Shown here: positions 5,764-12,339 of the stretch, in pieces
How positions within the stretch are numbered: position 1 is the first letter of the stretch
Layout of the letters: the number at the start of each line of letters is the position of its first letter
Origin: Thiopontia sp964647745
GTDB lineage: Bacteria; Pseudomonadota; Gammaproteobacteria; GCF-002020875
DNA: 16,044 nucleotides
Assembly: GCA_964647745.1 (NCBI GenBank)
Contig: CAZYJG010000030.1
Location: forward strand, 1 to 16,044
Direction of reading: 5' to 3'
Translations under genes and position numbers: made by a program
Notes under the pieces: generated by a model
What the model was told of the DNA's origin: nothing
What the model saw: only the letters and a program-made list of their open reading frames with translations
Databases searched by the model: none

Positions 5764-7230
5764 TTATGTGGTTTCTTGCCTGAGTCCAGAAAGAAGGAGG
5801 TCCAGATTGATATGGTTTTCAATCTCACTGGCCAGCCGCTCAAGGCTCTCTTCCCGCAGTTCATCAATATCCAGATGCTGCCCGCTCTCTTCCATTCCTG
5901 CCCATGAAAGCAGTGCCTCCAGCCCCTCCGGGTGGTCGAAGAGGCCATGGAGATAACAGCCGGCAACCTGTTGGTCACTAGAGATGCCACCATCGGTTGT
6001 ATCGCCCTCCAGCCGGACCAGTGGCCGCTTGAGTGCATCGCCAGAGGTAACTCCGGCATGAATCTCATATCCAGTGACAGGGGCACGATTAGGCATGAGT
6101 TCCCCGGAGAGATTCCTTAGCTGTTTCTCCGCAGCGAGACGGGTCTCCATCTCCAGCAGGCCAAGTCCGTTGATGGATCCGGGGCTGCCCTCAATACCGT
6201 TCGGATCATGGATCGCCTCCCCCAGCATCTGAAAGCCGCCGCAGATCCCAAGGACCTTTCCTCCGTAACGCAGATGTTTCTGGATTGCTCGCTCCCACCC
6301 CTGTTCACGAAGCCACTGTAGATCGGAACGCACGCTCTTGCTTCCCGGCAGCAGGATCAGGTCAGCTGCTGGAGGGGGTCTGTTGGGTGCAACAACCTCC
6401 AGATCAACCTTCGGATGGTGGCGCAGTGGGTCGAGATCGGTGTGGTTGCTGATGCGTGGCAGTGCAGGAACGACAACCTTCAGCCCCACCTCTCCGGCGG
6501 TGGACTGTTCCCGATTCAGTGCATCCTCTGCATCCAGGTGGAGTCCGTGCAGATAGGGAAGGACACCAAGCACCGGCTTGCTGGTACGCTCCTCCAGCCA
6601 GTCAATCCCGGGCTGCAGTAGCGAGAGGTCACCACGGAAGCGGTTGATGATAAAACCCTGGATCCGATTCTGCTCACTCTCCGAGAGCAACTCCAGGGTG
6701 CCGACCAGGTGGGCAAATACACCACCCCGGTCGATATCGGCAACCAGCACAACCGGACAGTCAATCGCCTCGGCAAACCCCATATTGGCGATATCGTGGT
6801 CTCGCAGGTTGATCTCTGCCGGGCTGCCTGCCCCCTCAATAATGGTGGCCTGATGTCTGGAGGAGAGTCGCCGGTAGGCGGCAACCACCTCATCAAGCAG
6901 TTGTGGCTTGAGATGGTGGTAGCTGTTTGCATCACGATTACCGATCGCCTTGCCGTGGAGGATCACCTGTGCCCCGATGTCGGTGGTTGGCTTCAGCAGG
7001 ATCGGATTCATCTCCGTGGTTGCAGGAATTCCGGCAGCGATGGCCTGCAGTGCCTGTGCACGTCCGATCTCACCGCCATCCACGGTAACCGCGCTGTTGA
7101 GCGCCATATTCTGGGGCTTGAATGGGGCAACGGAGTACCCCTTGTTGCGCAACAGGCGACAGATCCCGGCCACGATGATGCTCTTTCCAGCATCCGAGGT
7201 AGTGCCCTGAACCATTAGGGTGAAATTCAT
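5764..7230 (-). CDS. cobQ: Cobyric acid synthase
   Basis: A glutamine- and ATP-dependent amidotransferase that amidates four side chains (b, d, e, g) of adenosylcobyrinic acid a,c-diamide to give adenosylcobyric acid. It is 488 aa, the usual length. The N-terminal synthetase domain starts LMVQGTTSDAGKS (5-17), a P-loop-like site, followed by FKPQNMALNS (37-46) and ADIDRGGVFAHLVGT (164-178). The C-terminal class I glutamine amidotransferase domain has LPGSKSVRSDL (294-304), the nucleophile C330 in GICGGFQMLG and H428 in CYLHGLFDH. The ATG at 7230 is chosen because the motif begins within ten residues of it. It has no Shine-Dalgarno; instead a TATAAT lies eight bases upstream. It is divergent from cbiB, with only 24 bp between the start codons. 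Downstream lie the palindrome and small ORFs, with which it may share a terminator. Confidence 0.97.
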   Translation of the reverse strand: MNFTLMVQGTTSDAGKSIIVAGICRLLRNKGYSVAPFKPQNMALNSAVTVDGGEIGRAQALQAIAAGIPATTEMNPILLKPTTDIGAQVILHGKAIGNRDANSYHHLKPQLLDEVVAAYRRLSSRHQATIIEGAGSPAEINLRDHDIANMGFAEAIDCPVVLVADIDRGGVFAHLVGTLELLSESEQNRIQGFIINRFRGDLSLLQPGIDWLEERTSKPVLGVLPYLHGLHLDAEDALNREQSTAGEVGLKVVVPALPRISNHTDLDPLRHHPKVDLEVVAPNRPPPAADLILLPGSKSVRSDLQWLREQGWERAIQKHLRYGGKVLGICGGFQMLGEAIHDPNGIEGSPGSINGLGLLEMETRLAAEKQLRNLSGELMPNRAPVTGYEIHAGVTSGDALKRPLVRLEGDTTDGGISSDQQVAGCYLHGLFDHPEGLEALLSWAGMEESGQHLDIDELREESLERLASEIENHINLDLLLSGLRQETT

Positions 7231-7238
7231 AACGACCC

Positions 7239-7244
7239 ATTATA
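7239..7244 (-). promoter_or_regulatory. Consensus -10 box giving a probably leaderless cobQ mRNA
   Basis: TATAAT on the minus strand, a perfect sigma-70 -10, ends eight bases before the cobQ ATG. Transcription would start at or within a base or two of the A of ATG, leaving no room for a ribosome site, and none is seen. The -35 region falls inside the first codons of cbiB and is poor. On the plus strand the same bases include TATACG, a weaker -10 for cbiB. Confidence 0.5.
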
Positions 7245-7254
7245 CGATAGCCCA

Positions 7255-8190
7255 ATGTTGGAGATTGCCATCATTGTTACGGTCGCCCTGCTGCTTGATA
7301 TGCTGCTTGGAGAGGTAAAGAGGTTCCATCCCCTGGTTGGATTCGGGTGGATTGCAGGCAGGGTGGAGAGGATTCTTTTCAGGGGCAGAGAGCGCTCAAC
7401 CAGGGTCTGTGGCGTGGTGGGCTGGGCTGCAGTGGTAATGCCGGTCATCTTTCTGGCGCTGCTGTCACAATACCTTGAGGGCTACTGGGCCATCGTTGTG
7501 CAGATTGTTGTACTCTATCTTGTGATCGGTGGTCGCAGCCTGGCCTCCCATGCGATGCTGGTTGGCAATGCTCTGGACAACAGTAATCTTCCGCTGGCCC
7601 GGGAGCGTGTGGGGTGGATTGTGAGTCGTGATACCGATCAATTGGATGAGGGCGGCGTGGCAACGGCAACGGTGGAGTCTGTGCTGGAGAATGGCAATGA
7701 CGCCATTTTTGGGGCAATCTTCTGGTTTGTGGTTGCGGGTCTGCCCGGGGCACTACTCTTCAGGGCGGTGAATACACTGGATGCGATGTGGGGTTACAAA
7801 AATGAGAGGTTTCTCGATTTTGGGTGGTTCTCTGCAAGAGTCGATGACTGGATGAACTGGATCCCCGCCCGCCTTACAGCAATCAGCTACGCCCTGCTGG
7901 GGGATACATCCACTGCACTGTCGAGCTGGAGAGCGCAGGCCGCTCGATGCAAGAGTCCGAATGCCGGGGCGGTAATGTCTGCTGGTGCCGGGGCACTGCA
8001 ACTCCAGCTTGGAGGAGGGTCGAGCTACCATGGTGTGGTTGAGGAGAAGCCGCTGCTTGGCAGGGGTCGAGCGGCAGATGCCGGGGATATCTGCCGTACA
8101 CTCTCCCTGGTCAACAGGAGTGCAATACTGTGGCTGGCACTGTTGTGGACCATTGCCACCTTTTCGGAGATTTTTAGACTCTATGGATAG
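7255..8190 (+). CDS. cbiB: Adenosylcobinamide-phosphate synthase (CbiB/CobD family)
   Basis: An integral inner-membrane enzyme that condenses adenosylcobyric acid with (R)-1-amino-2-propanol phosphate to form adenosylcobinamide phosphate. It is 311 aa, within the family range. Recognisable parts are the N-terminal LLLDMLLGEVKRFHPLVGFG (12-31, one hydrophobic helix then the conserved HP..G), IGGRSLASHA (91-100), VSRDTDQLDE (123-132), VESVLENGNDAIFGAIFW (140-157), VNTLDAMWGYKNERF (172-186) and the C-terminal SPNAGAVMSAGAGALQLQLGG (234-254). Several hydrophobic helices are visible. The ATG at 7255 is 24 bp from the divergent cobQ start and has no evident ribosome site. Its last 8 bp overlap the start of the threonine-phosphate decarboxylase gene, which makes the aminopropanol phosphate that CbiB uses. 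Confidence 0.96.
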   Translation: MLEIAIIVTVALLLDMLLGEVKRFHPLVGFGWIAGRVERILFRGRERSTRVCGVVGWAAVVMPVIFLALLSQYLEGYWAIVVQIVVLYLVIGGRSLASHAMLVGNALDNSNLPLARERVGWIVSRDTDQLDEGGVATATVESVLENGNDAIFGAIFWFVVAGLPGALLFRAVNTLDAMWGYKNERFLDFGWFSARVDDWMNWIPARLTAISYALLGDTSTALSSWRAQAARCKSPNAGAVMSAGAGALQLQLGGGSSYHGVVEEKPLLGRGRAADAGDICRTLSLVNRSAILWLALLWTIATFSEIFRLYG

Positions 8191-9199
8191 GAAAGAGAGA
8201 CCACAGCATGGGGGTGGCAGGCGCTACTGGGCAGAGCAGTATGGGTTCGGTGCGCATGAGATGGTGGACCTCTCCACCGGAATCAACCCCCGTGGCTGGC
8301 CTGTTCCGGAGCTCCCAACCGATGTTTGGCAGCGTCTTCCAGAGCCCTCATCAGAGCTGCTGGATAGTGCAGAGCACTACTATGGGACACGCTCCCTGCT
8401 GCCGGTGGCCGGAAGTCAGGCGGCAATCCAGGCGCTGCCACGGCTGCGTCCCAGTTGCCAGGTCGGAATACTCGCCCCCTCCTATTTTGAGCACCGGGCG
8501 GGGTGGGAGATGGCGGGTCATGAGGTGACAAATCTCCATTCAGACGGGATCGAAGAGAGTCTGCCAACACTGGATGTGCTGGTTGTCGTCAGCCCCAACA
8601 ACCCGACAGGGGAGCGCTTTCCGGTCGAGCAGTTGCTGCAGTGGCACCAGCGGCTGGCCGATCGTGGGGGGTGGCTGGTTGTGGATGAGGCCTTTGTCGA
8701 TGCCACCCCGGAACAGAGCCTCTGCAACCTTGCGGTGCCAAGGAGCGGACTGATTGTATTGCGTTCACTGGGGAAGTTTTTCGGTCTGGCCGGGATTCGT
8801 TCCGGATTTGTCTTTGCCATGCCCTCCCTGTTGGAGCAGCTGGAGCAGTTGTTGGGGCCATGGTCACTCAGCCACCCGGCACAGTGGGTAACCGAGCGAG
8901 CACTTCGGGATAGCAGTTGGCAGCAGCTGATGCGTGGCCGGTTGGTGGATGAGAGTGGTCGACTGGCCCGGCTCCTGGAGTCTGTCGGGCTGGCGCCAGC
9001 CGGCGGCACCCCCCTGTTTCAGTGGGCAATAACACCACTGGCAGCAGAGGTTGCCACCCAGATGGCGCAGCAGGGGATCCTGATCCGGCTCTTTGAGACC
9101 CCCTCCTCGCTCCGTTTTGGCCTCCCTTTCAGTGAGGCGGAGTGGCTGCGCCTTCAGGAGGCACTTGTCACGCTCACTATCCTGCATGATGCGGCATAG
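8183..9199 (+). CDS. cobD: L-threonine-O-3-phosphate decarboxylase-like PLP enzyme (CobD/CobC)
   Basis: A fold-type I PLP enzyme of the histidinol-phosphate aminotransferase family, here predicted to decarboxylate L-threonine phosphate to (R)-1-amino-2-propanol phosphate for CbiB. It is 338 aa from the ATG at 8183. Visible are the N-terminal DLSTGINPRGWP (29-40), in which STGINP is typical of cobalamin members, VAGSQAAIQALPRL (75-88) for cofactor binding, VVSPNNPTGERF (135-146), LVVDEAFVDATPE (165-177) and the PLP-lysine site SLGKFFGLAGIRSGF with K198. The open frame extends upstream to 7985 inside cbiB, but that part is not family-like. It overlaps cbiB by 8 bp, with GGAG about 13 bases upstream. 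Naming differs between species (Salmonella CobD, Pseudomonas CobC). Homology alone does not separate decarboxylase from aminotransferase; the position next to cbiB decides. Confidence 0.93.
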   Translation: MDRKERPQHGGGRRYWAEQYGFGAHEMVDLSTGINPRGWPVPELPTDVWQRLPEPSSELLDSAEHYYGTRSLLPVAGSQAAIQALPRLRPSCQVGILAPSYFEHRAGWEMAGHEVTNLHSDGIEESLPTLDVLVVVSPNNPTGERFPVEQLLQWHQRLADRGGWLVVDEAFVDATPEQSLCNLAVPRSGLIVLRSLGKFFGLAGIRSGFVFAMPSLLEQLEQLLGPWSLSHPAQWVTERALRDSSWQQLMRGRLVDESGRLARLLESVGLAPAGGTPLFQWAITPLAAEVATQMAQQGILIRLFETPSSLRFGLPFSEAEWLRLQEALVTLTILHDAA

Positions 9200-9203
9200 T
9201 CAG

Positions 9204-10139
9204 ATGAGGGAGATTGACTGCAGGATCGGAATTGACCTTGGGGGGACCAAGATTGAGGCCATTGTGCTGGATCGTGAAGGGGTAGAGCGTATCCGTAAAC
9301 GGGTGGCGACCCCACAGGGGGATTACCGGGGAACAGTGCAGGCGGTTCATGCACTGGTGGAGCAGGTTGAGGCAGAGAGTGGCCTCCATGGTTCGATCGG
9401 TATCGGGGTCCCGGGGGCGATCTCGCCATCGAGCGGTCTGATCAAGAATGCCAACTCCACGGTACTGATCGGTCATCCACTGGACCGTGACCTGGAGAGT
9501 ATGCTGCAGCGACCGGTACGGCTGACCAATGATGCCAACTGCTTCGCCCTTTCCGAGGCGGTGGATGGGGCGGCTGCCGGGGCAGAGAGTCTCTTTGGGG
9601 TTATTCTCGGAACCGGGGTGGGGGGCGGAATCGTAATCAATGGCCGGGTTGTGACCGGGGTCAACGCAATTGGCGGGGAGTGGGGCCATAATTCTCTCCC
9701 ATGGATGGAGCCATCCGAACTGCCAGGCCCTGAGTGCTACTGTGGAAAAATGGGCTGTATCGAGACCTATCTCTCTGGACCTGGCCTGCAGATGAGTTAT
9801 TATCGTCGGACAGGAGTCCGAATTTCGGCACATGAGATTGCCGATAGAGCAGAACAGGGAGAAAGTGATGCGAACAGGACCATGGAGCGGTATGAAAATC
9901 GACTGGCACGAGGGCTTGCATCTGTGATCAATCTACTGGACCCGGAAATCATTGTTCTTGGCGGTGGTGTCTCCAACATCGACCGTCTCTACCCGCATGT
10001 GAAAGACCTCTGGGGAGAGTATGTCTTCTCGGACGAGGTGCGGACCGAACTGGTCAAGGCACAGTATGGTGACTCTAGTGGGGTACGGGGTGCTGCTTGG
10101 CTCTGGTCAGACCGGGAGATCTGGGGAGACCAGAGATAG
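9204..10139 (+). CDS. mak: ROK-family fructokinase (Mak-like)
   Basis: An ATP-dependent sugar kinase of the ROK family, closely resembling E. coli Mak, which phosphorylates fructose. It is 311 aa from the ATG at 9204 (Mak is 302). Motifs are the phosphate-binding IGIDLGGTKIEAI (8-20), GIGVPGAISP (66-75), VRLTNDANCFALSEA (105-119) with catalytic D110, the EWGH histidine (H162) and the zinc motif CYCGKMGC (178-185), then IIVLGGGVSN (249-258) and GDSSGVRGAAWLW (289-301). In-frame ATGs at 9186 and 9189 would overlap the preceding gene; neither they nor 9204 has a good ribosome site, so the start is unsure by five or six residues. The gene follows the cobalamin genes in the same operon without an obvious metabolic link. 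Substrate could also be another hexose or N-acetyl sugar. Confidence 0.92.
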   Translation: MREIDCRIGIDLGGTKIEAIVLDREGVERIRKRVATPQGDYRGTVQAVHALVEQVEAESGLHGSIGIGVPGAISPSSGLIKNANSTVLIGHPLDRDLESMLQRPVRLTNDANCFALSEAVDGAAAGAESLFGVILGTGVGGGIVINGRVVTGVNAIGGEWGHNSLPWMEPSELPGPECYCGKMGCIETYLSGPGLQMSYYRRTGVRISAHEIADRAEQGESDANRTMERYENRLARGLASVINLLDPEIIVLGGGVSNIDRLYPHVKDLWGEYVFSDEVRTELVKAQYGDSSGVRGAAWLWSDREIWGDQR

Positions 10140-10474
10140 TGAGTAACCGGGATCTGGAGAGCCAGGAGCAGCTCGATCAGATTCTGGCCAGTGAACCGGG
10201 TGTGCTGCTCTACTTTAGTACCCCGCAGTGCAATGTCTGCAAGGTGCTGCGCCCCAAGCTGATGGATCTCTTTGAGGAACACTATCCAGAGATCGGTCGT
10301 TACTATGTGGACTCTACCAAAACCCCGGAGATCTCCGGCCAGTATTCGGTCTTTGCGGTTCCAACCATCATCCTGTTTCTTGATGGCAAGGAGTTTGCGC
10401 GCAAATCCCGCAACTTCAGTCCTGCCGAGCTGATTGAGGAGATCCGACGCCCCTGGGAGATCATGAACTCCTAA
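10139..10474 (+). CDS. Thioredoxin-like protein
   Basis: A small cytoplasmic thioredoxin-fold protein, probably a thiol-disulfide reductase. It is 111 aa from a GTG at 10139 that shares one base with the stop of the fructokinase gene; GGGGAG lies about ten bases upstream. LLYFSTPQCNVCKVLRPKL (23-41) carries the redox pair C31-N-V-C34 in place of the usual CGPC, and FAVPTIILF (72-80) has the cis-proline (P75) with the expected beta-strand. There is no signal peptide, so it is not a periplasmic Dsb protein. The NV between the cysteines predicts a redox potential different from classical thioredoxin. Its stop overlaps the stop of the convergent dctM gene. The frame is open upstream to 10097, but that part lies inside the kinase gene. 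Partner proteins are unknown. Confidence 0.88.
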   Translation: MSNRDLESQEQLDQILASEPGVLLYFSTPQCNVCKVLRPKLMDLFEEHYPEIGRYYVDSTKTPEISGQYSVFAVPTIILFLDGKEFARKSRNFSPAELIEEIRRPWEIMNS

Positions 10475-11763
10475 GAGAGTCCATAGCCCCCGGGGAAAAG
10501 AAGAATCGACCCCAGCACCGCAATCTGAATCAGAATAAAGGGGGTCACCCCCTTGTAGATATCGGTTGTCTGGACTGATGGAGGGGCAACCCCTTTCAGA
10601 TAGAAGAGGCTGAATCCAAAGGGTGGAGTCAGGAAGGAGGTCTGCAGGTTCATCGCAATGAGGATTGCAAACCAGAGCAGGGGGATCCCCAGGATCTCGG
10701 CAATCGGTAGCAGAATCGGTACCACGATAAAGGCGATCTCCACAAAGTCGATAAAGAACCCCAGGATCAGGATAAAGAGCATCGAGAAGATCAGGAACCC
10801 CCACTTCTCACCGGGCAGCTGCAGCAGATACTCCTCGACAATCCGGTCCCCACCGGTATAGGTGAAGGCCATTGAGAAGGCGGTTGCACCCACCAGGATG
10901 GCGAAGACCATCGCGGTAACCCTGACCGTCTCCTCGGCACTCTCCAGCAGCGCCTGCAGGGAGAACTTCCCATAGAAGATGGAGAGCAGGATGGCACCCG
11001 CTCCACCAACGGCGGAGGATTCGGTTGGGGTGGCAATGCCGGCAAAAATCGAGCCCAGCACCACAATGATCAGGATCATCGGCGGGATGATCGCCTTCAT
11101 CGCATTAAGGTACTGCTGGCGGCGGGTGATACGGTCGTTATCATCGAAGGGAATGGGGGGTGCGCTCCCCTCAACAAGGTGGGTGTAGATCAGCACGTAG
11201 AGAATGTAGAGTCCAACCAGTACCAGCCCGGGGATAACGGCCGCCTTGAAGAGGTCCCCGACCGGGATTCCCATCACATCCCCGAGGATAATCAGGATGA
11301 TCGAGGGGGGGATGATCTGTCCAAGTGTGCCAGAGGCACAGATCACCCCGCAGCTGAGTGGACGGTTGTAGTGGTACTTCAGCATCACTGGCAGGGAGAT
11401 GATCCCCATTGCCACCACGCTCGCTCCAACCACCCCGGTGGAGGCGGCAAGCAGGGTACCTACCAATATGGTTGATATCGCCAGTCCGCCAGAGAGCTTC
11501 CCGAAGAGCCTTGCCATCGACTCCAGCAGCTGCTCCGCCAGCTCCGTCTTCTGCAGCATGATCCCCATGAAGATGAAGAGGGGTACCGCCATCAGTACCG
11601 AGTTCTCCATGATCGACTGGATGCGGAATGGCATGAAGGCGAAGATCTGAGCCCCCTCCGAGAACACCCCAAAGAGCAGTGCGACCCCGCCAAAGGTGAA
11701 GGCGACCGGGAAGCCGAATAGCAGCAACAGCAGGGCAGTGACAAACATCAGAACCCCAATCAT
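10471..11763 (-). CDS. dctM: TRAP transporter large permease subunit
   Basis: The large membrane subunit of a tripartite ATP-independent periplasmic transporter, which moves the substrate delivered by DctP using the sodium gradient. It is 430 aa from the ATG at 11763, the usual length for a stand-alone DctM. The sequence is a run of about twelve hydrophobic helices with family landmarks: LFGFPVAFTFGG near the N-terminus, NSVLMAVPLFIFMGIMLQ, ASTGVVGASVVAMG, CASGTLGQIIPPSIILIILG, GIATPTESSAVGG and LQTSFLTPPFGFSLFYLKG near the C-terminus. The frame is open to 11787, but the ATG at 11763 has GGGGGGGA four bases upstream and overlaps the dctQ stop by 4 bp. The gene ends with a stop codon that overlaps the stop of the thioredoxin-like gene on the other strand; no terminator is seen there. 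Confidence 0.96.
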   Translation of the reverse strand: MIGVLMFVTALLLLLFGFPVAFTFGGVALLFGVFSEGAQIFAFMPFRIQSIMENSVLMAVPLFIFMGIMLQKTELAEQLLESMARLFGKLSGGLAISTILVGTLLAASTGVVGASVVAMGIISLPVMLKYHYNRPLSCGVICASGTLGQIIPPSIILIILGDVMGIPVGDLFKAAVIPGLVLVGLYILYVLIYTHLVEGSAPPIPFDDNDRITRRQQYLNAMKAIIPPMILIIVVLGSIFAGIATPTESSAVGGAGAILLSIFYGKFSLQALLESAEETVRVTAMVFAILVGATAFSMAFTYTGGDRIVEEYLLQLPGEKWGFLIFSMLFILILGFFIDFVEIAFIVVPILLPIAEILGIPLLWFAILIAMNLQTSFLTPPFGFSLFYLKGVAPPSVQTTDIYKGVTPFILIQIAVLGSILLFPGGYGLS

Positions 11764-12269
11764 GTGTTCCCCCCCATTCGTCGCCATGCCCGTAATACAA
11801 AGCCGATGCTACCGATAATCACCAGCAGGAAGGAGAGCGGAATCATCGACTTGATGATCCAGCGGTAAGGGAGACCTCCAGGATCACCACTTCCTTCACC
11901 AAGCTGATAGCTTTCAGCAACAAAGCCGACCCCATACCAGACAATCAACAGCGAGAAGGGGAGCAGAAAAAGTAGCGTGCCACCAATGTCCACCATCGCC
12001 TGGCGGCGTGGGGAGAGGCGGTCATAGATCAGGTCGACCCGTACATGACCATCCTGTGACAGCGTGTAGGAGATGCCGAGCAGGAAGAGCGAGGCGTAGA
12101 GGTGCCACTCCAGCTCCTGCATGCCGATGGAGACATCATTGAAGAGGTAGCGCATGATCACGTCATGGAAGACGTTGAGGAGCAGTAGCAGCAGGAGGAT
12201 GGCAGAGAGCCTGCCAACCCTTGCCGATAGCCGGTCGATCCCTCTCTCGATAGTCTCTATTGTGGTCAT
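11760..12269 (-). CDS. dctQ: TRAP transporter small permease subunit
   Basis: The small four-helix membrane subunit of the TRAP transporter, which pairs with DctM. It is 169 aa from the ATG at 12269. Hydrophobic helices are visible around LSAILLLLLLLNVFHDVIMRYLF, LEWHLYASLFLLGISYTL, IGGTLLFLLPFSLLIVW and MIPLSFLLVIIGSIGFVL; QDGHVRVDLIYDRLSPRRQ after the second is the typical DctQ loop. There is no Shine-Dalgarno before the ATG: the bases are CACCCCCTTC, with a TATAAT just before them. A TTG at 12293 would extend the frame into the terminator T-tract and is unlikely. dctQ and dctM overlap by ATGA. A terminator separates them from dctP, so dctQM may be expressed by read-through, from its own promoter, or both. 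Confidence 0.93.
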   Translation of the reverse strand: MTTIETIERGIDRLSARVGRLSAILLLLLLLNVFHDVIMRYLFNDVSIGMQELEWHLYASLFLLGISYTLSQDGHVRVDLIYDRLSPRRQAMVDIGGTLLFLLPFSLLIVWYGVGFVAESYQLGEGSGDPGGLPYRWIIKSMIPLSFLLVIIGSIGFVLRAWRRMGGNT

Positions 12270-12279
12270 GAAGGGGGTG

Positions 12280-12285
12280 ATTATA
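12280..12285 (-). promoter_or_regulatory. Possible -10 box for dctQM
   Basis: TATAAT on the minus strand lies between the dctP terminator and dctQ and ends ten bases before the dctQ ATG. TTGGCC, 15 bp upstream inside the terminator stem, is the only -35-like sequence. A start here would give a very short or absent leader. It may equally be chance in a short AT-rich spacer. Confidence 0.35.
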
Positions 12286-12291
12286 CCGGAC

Positions 12292-12335
12292 AAAAAAAGG
12301 GGCCAAGAGGCCCCTTTGATTCAGACTGTCTGAAT
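12292..12335 (-). terminator. dctP terminator, preceded by a second hairpin
   Basis: On the minus strand, GGGGCC pairs with GGCCCC around a four-base loop (12314-12299), with A:T pairs at the base, and runs into seven T residues (12298-12292). Just upstream, ATTCAGAC-T-GTCTGAAT (12319-12335) is a perfect inverted repeat only five bases after the dctP stop. The pair would stabilise the dctP message and reduce read-through into dctQM, a common way to make more binding protein than permease. Confidence 0.88.
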
Positions 12336-12339
12336 GGAG

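Noticed and set aside
5550..5783. 77-codon plus-strand ORF
   Set aside because: It is the antisense of the 42-aa membrane ORF and the cobQ end, has its GGAGGAGG about 20 bases from the ATG, and its product shows no coherent hydrophobic or family pattern. The minus-strand reading has better ribosome site, order and terminator.
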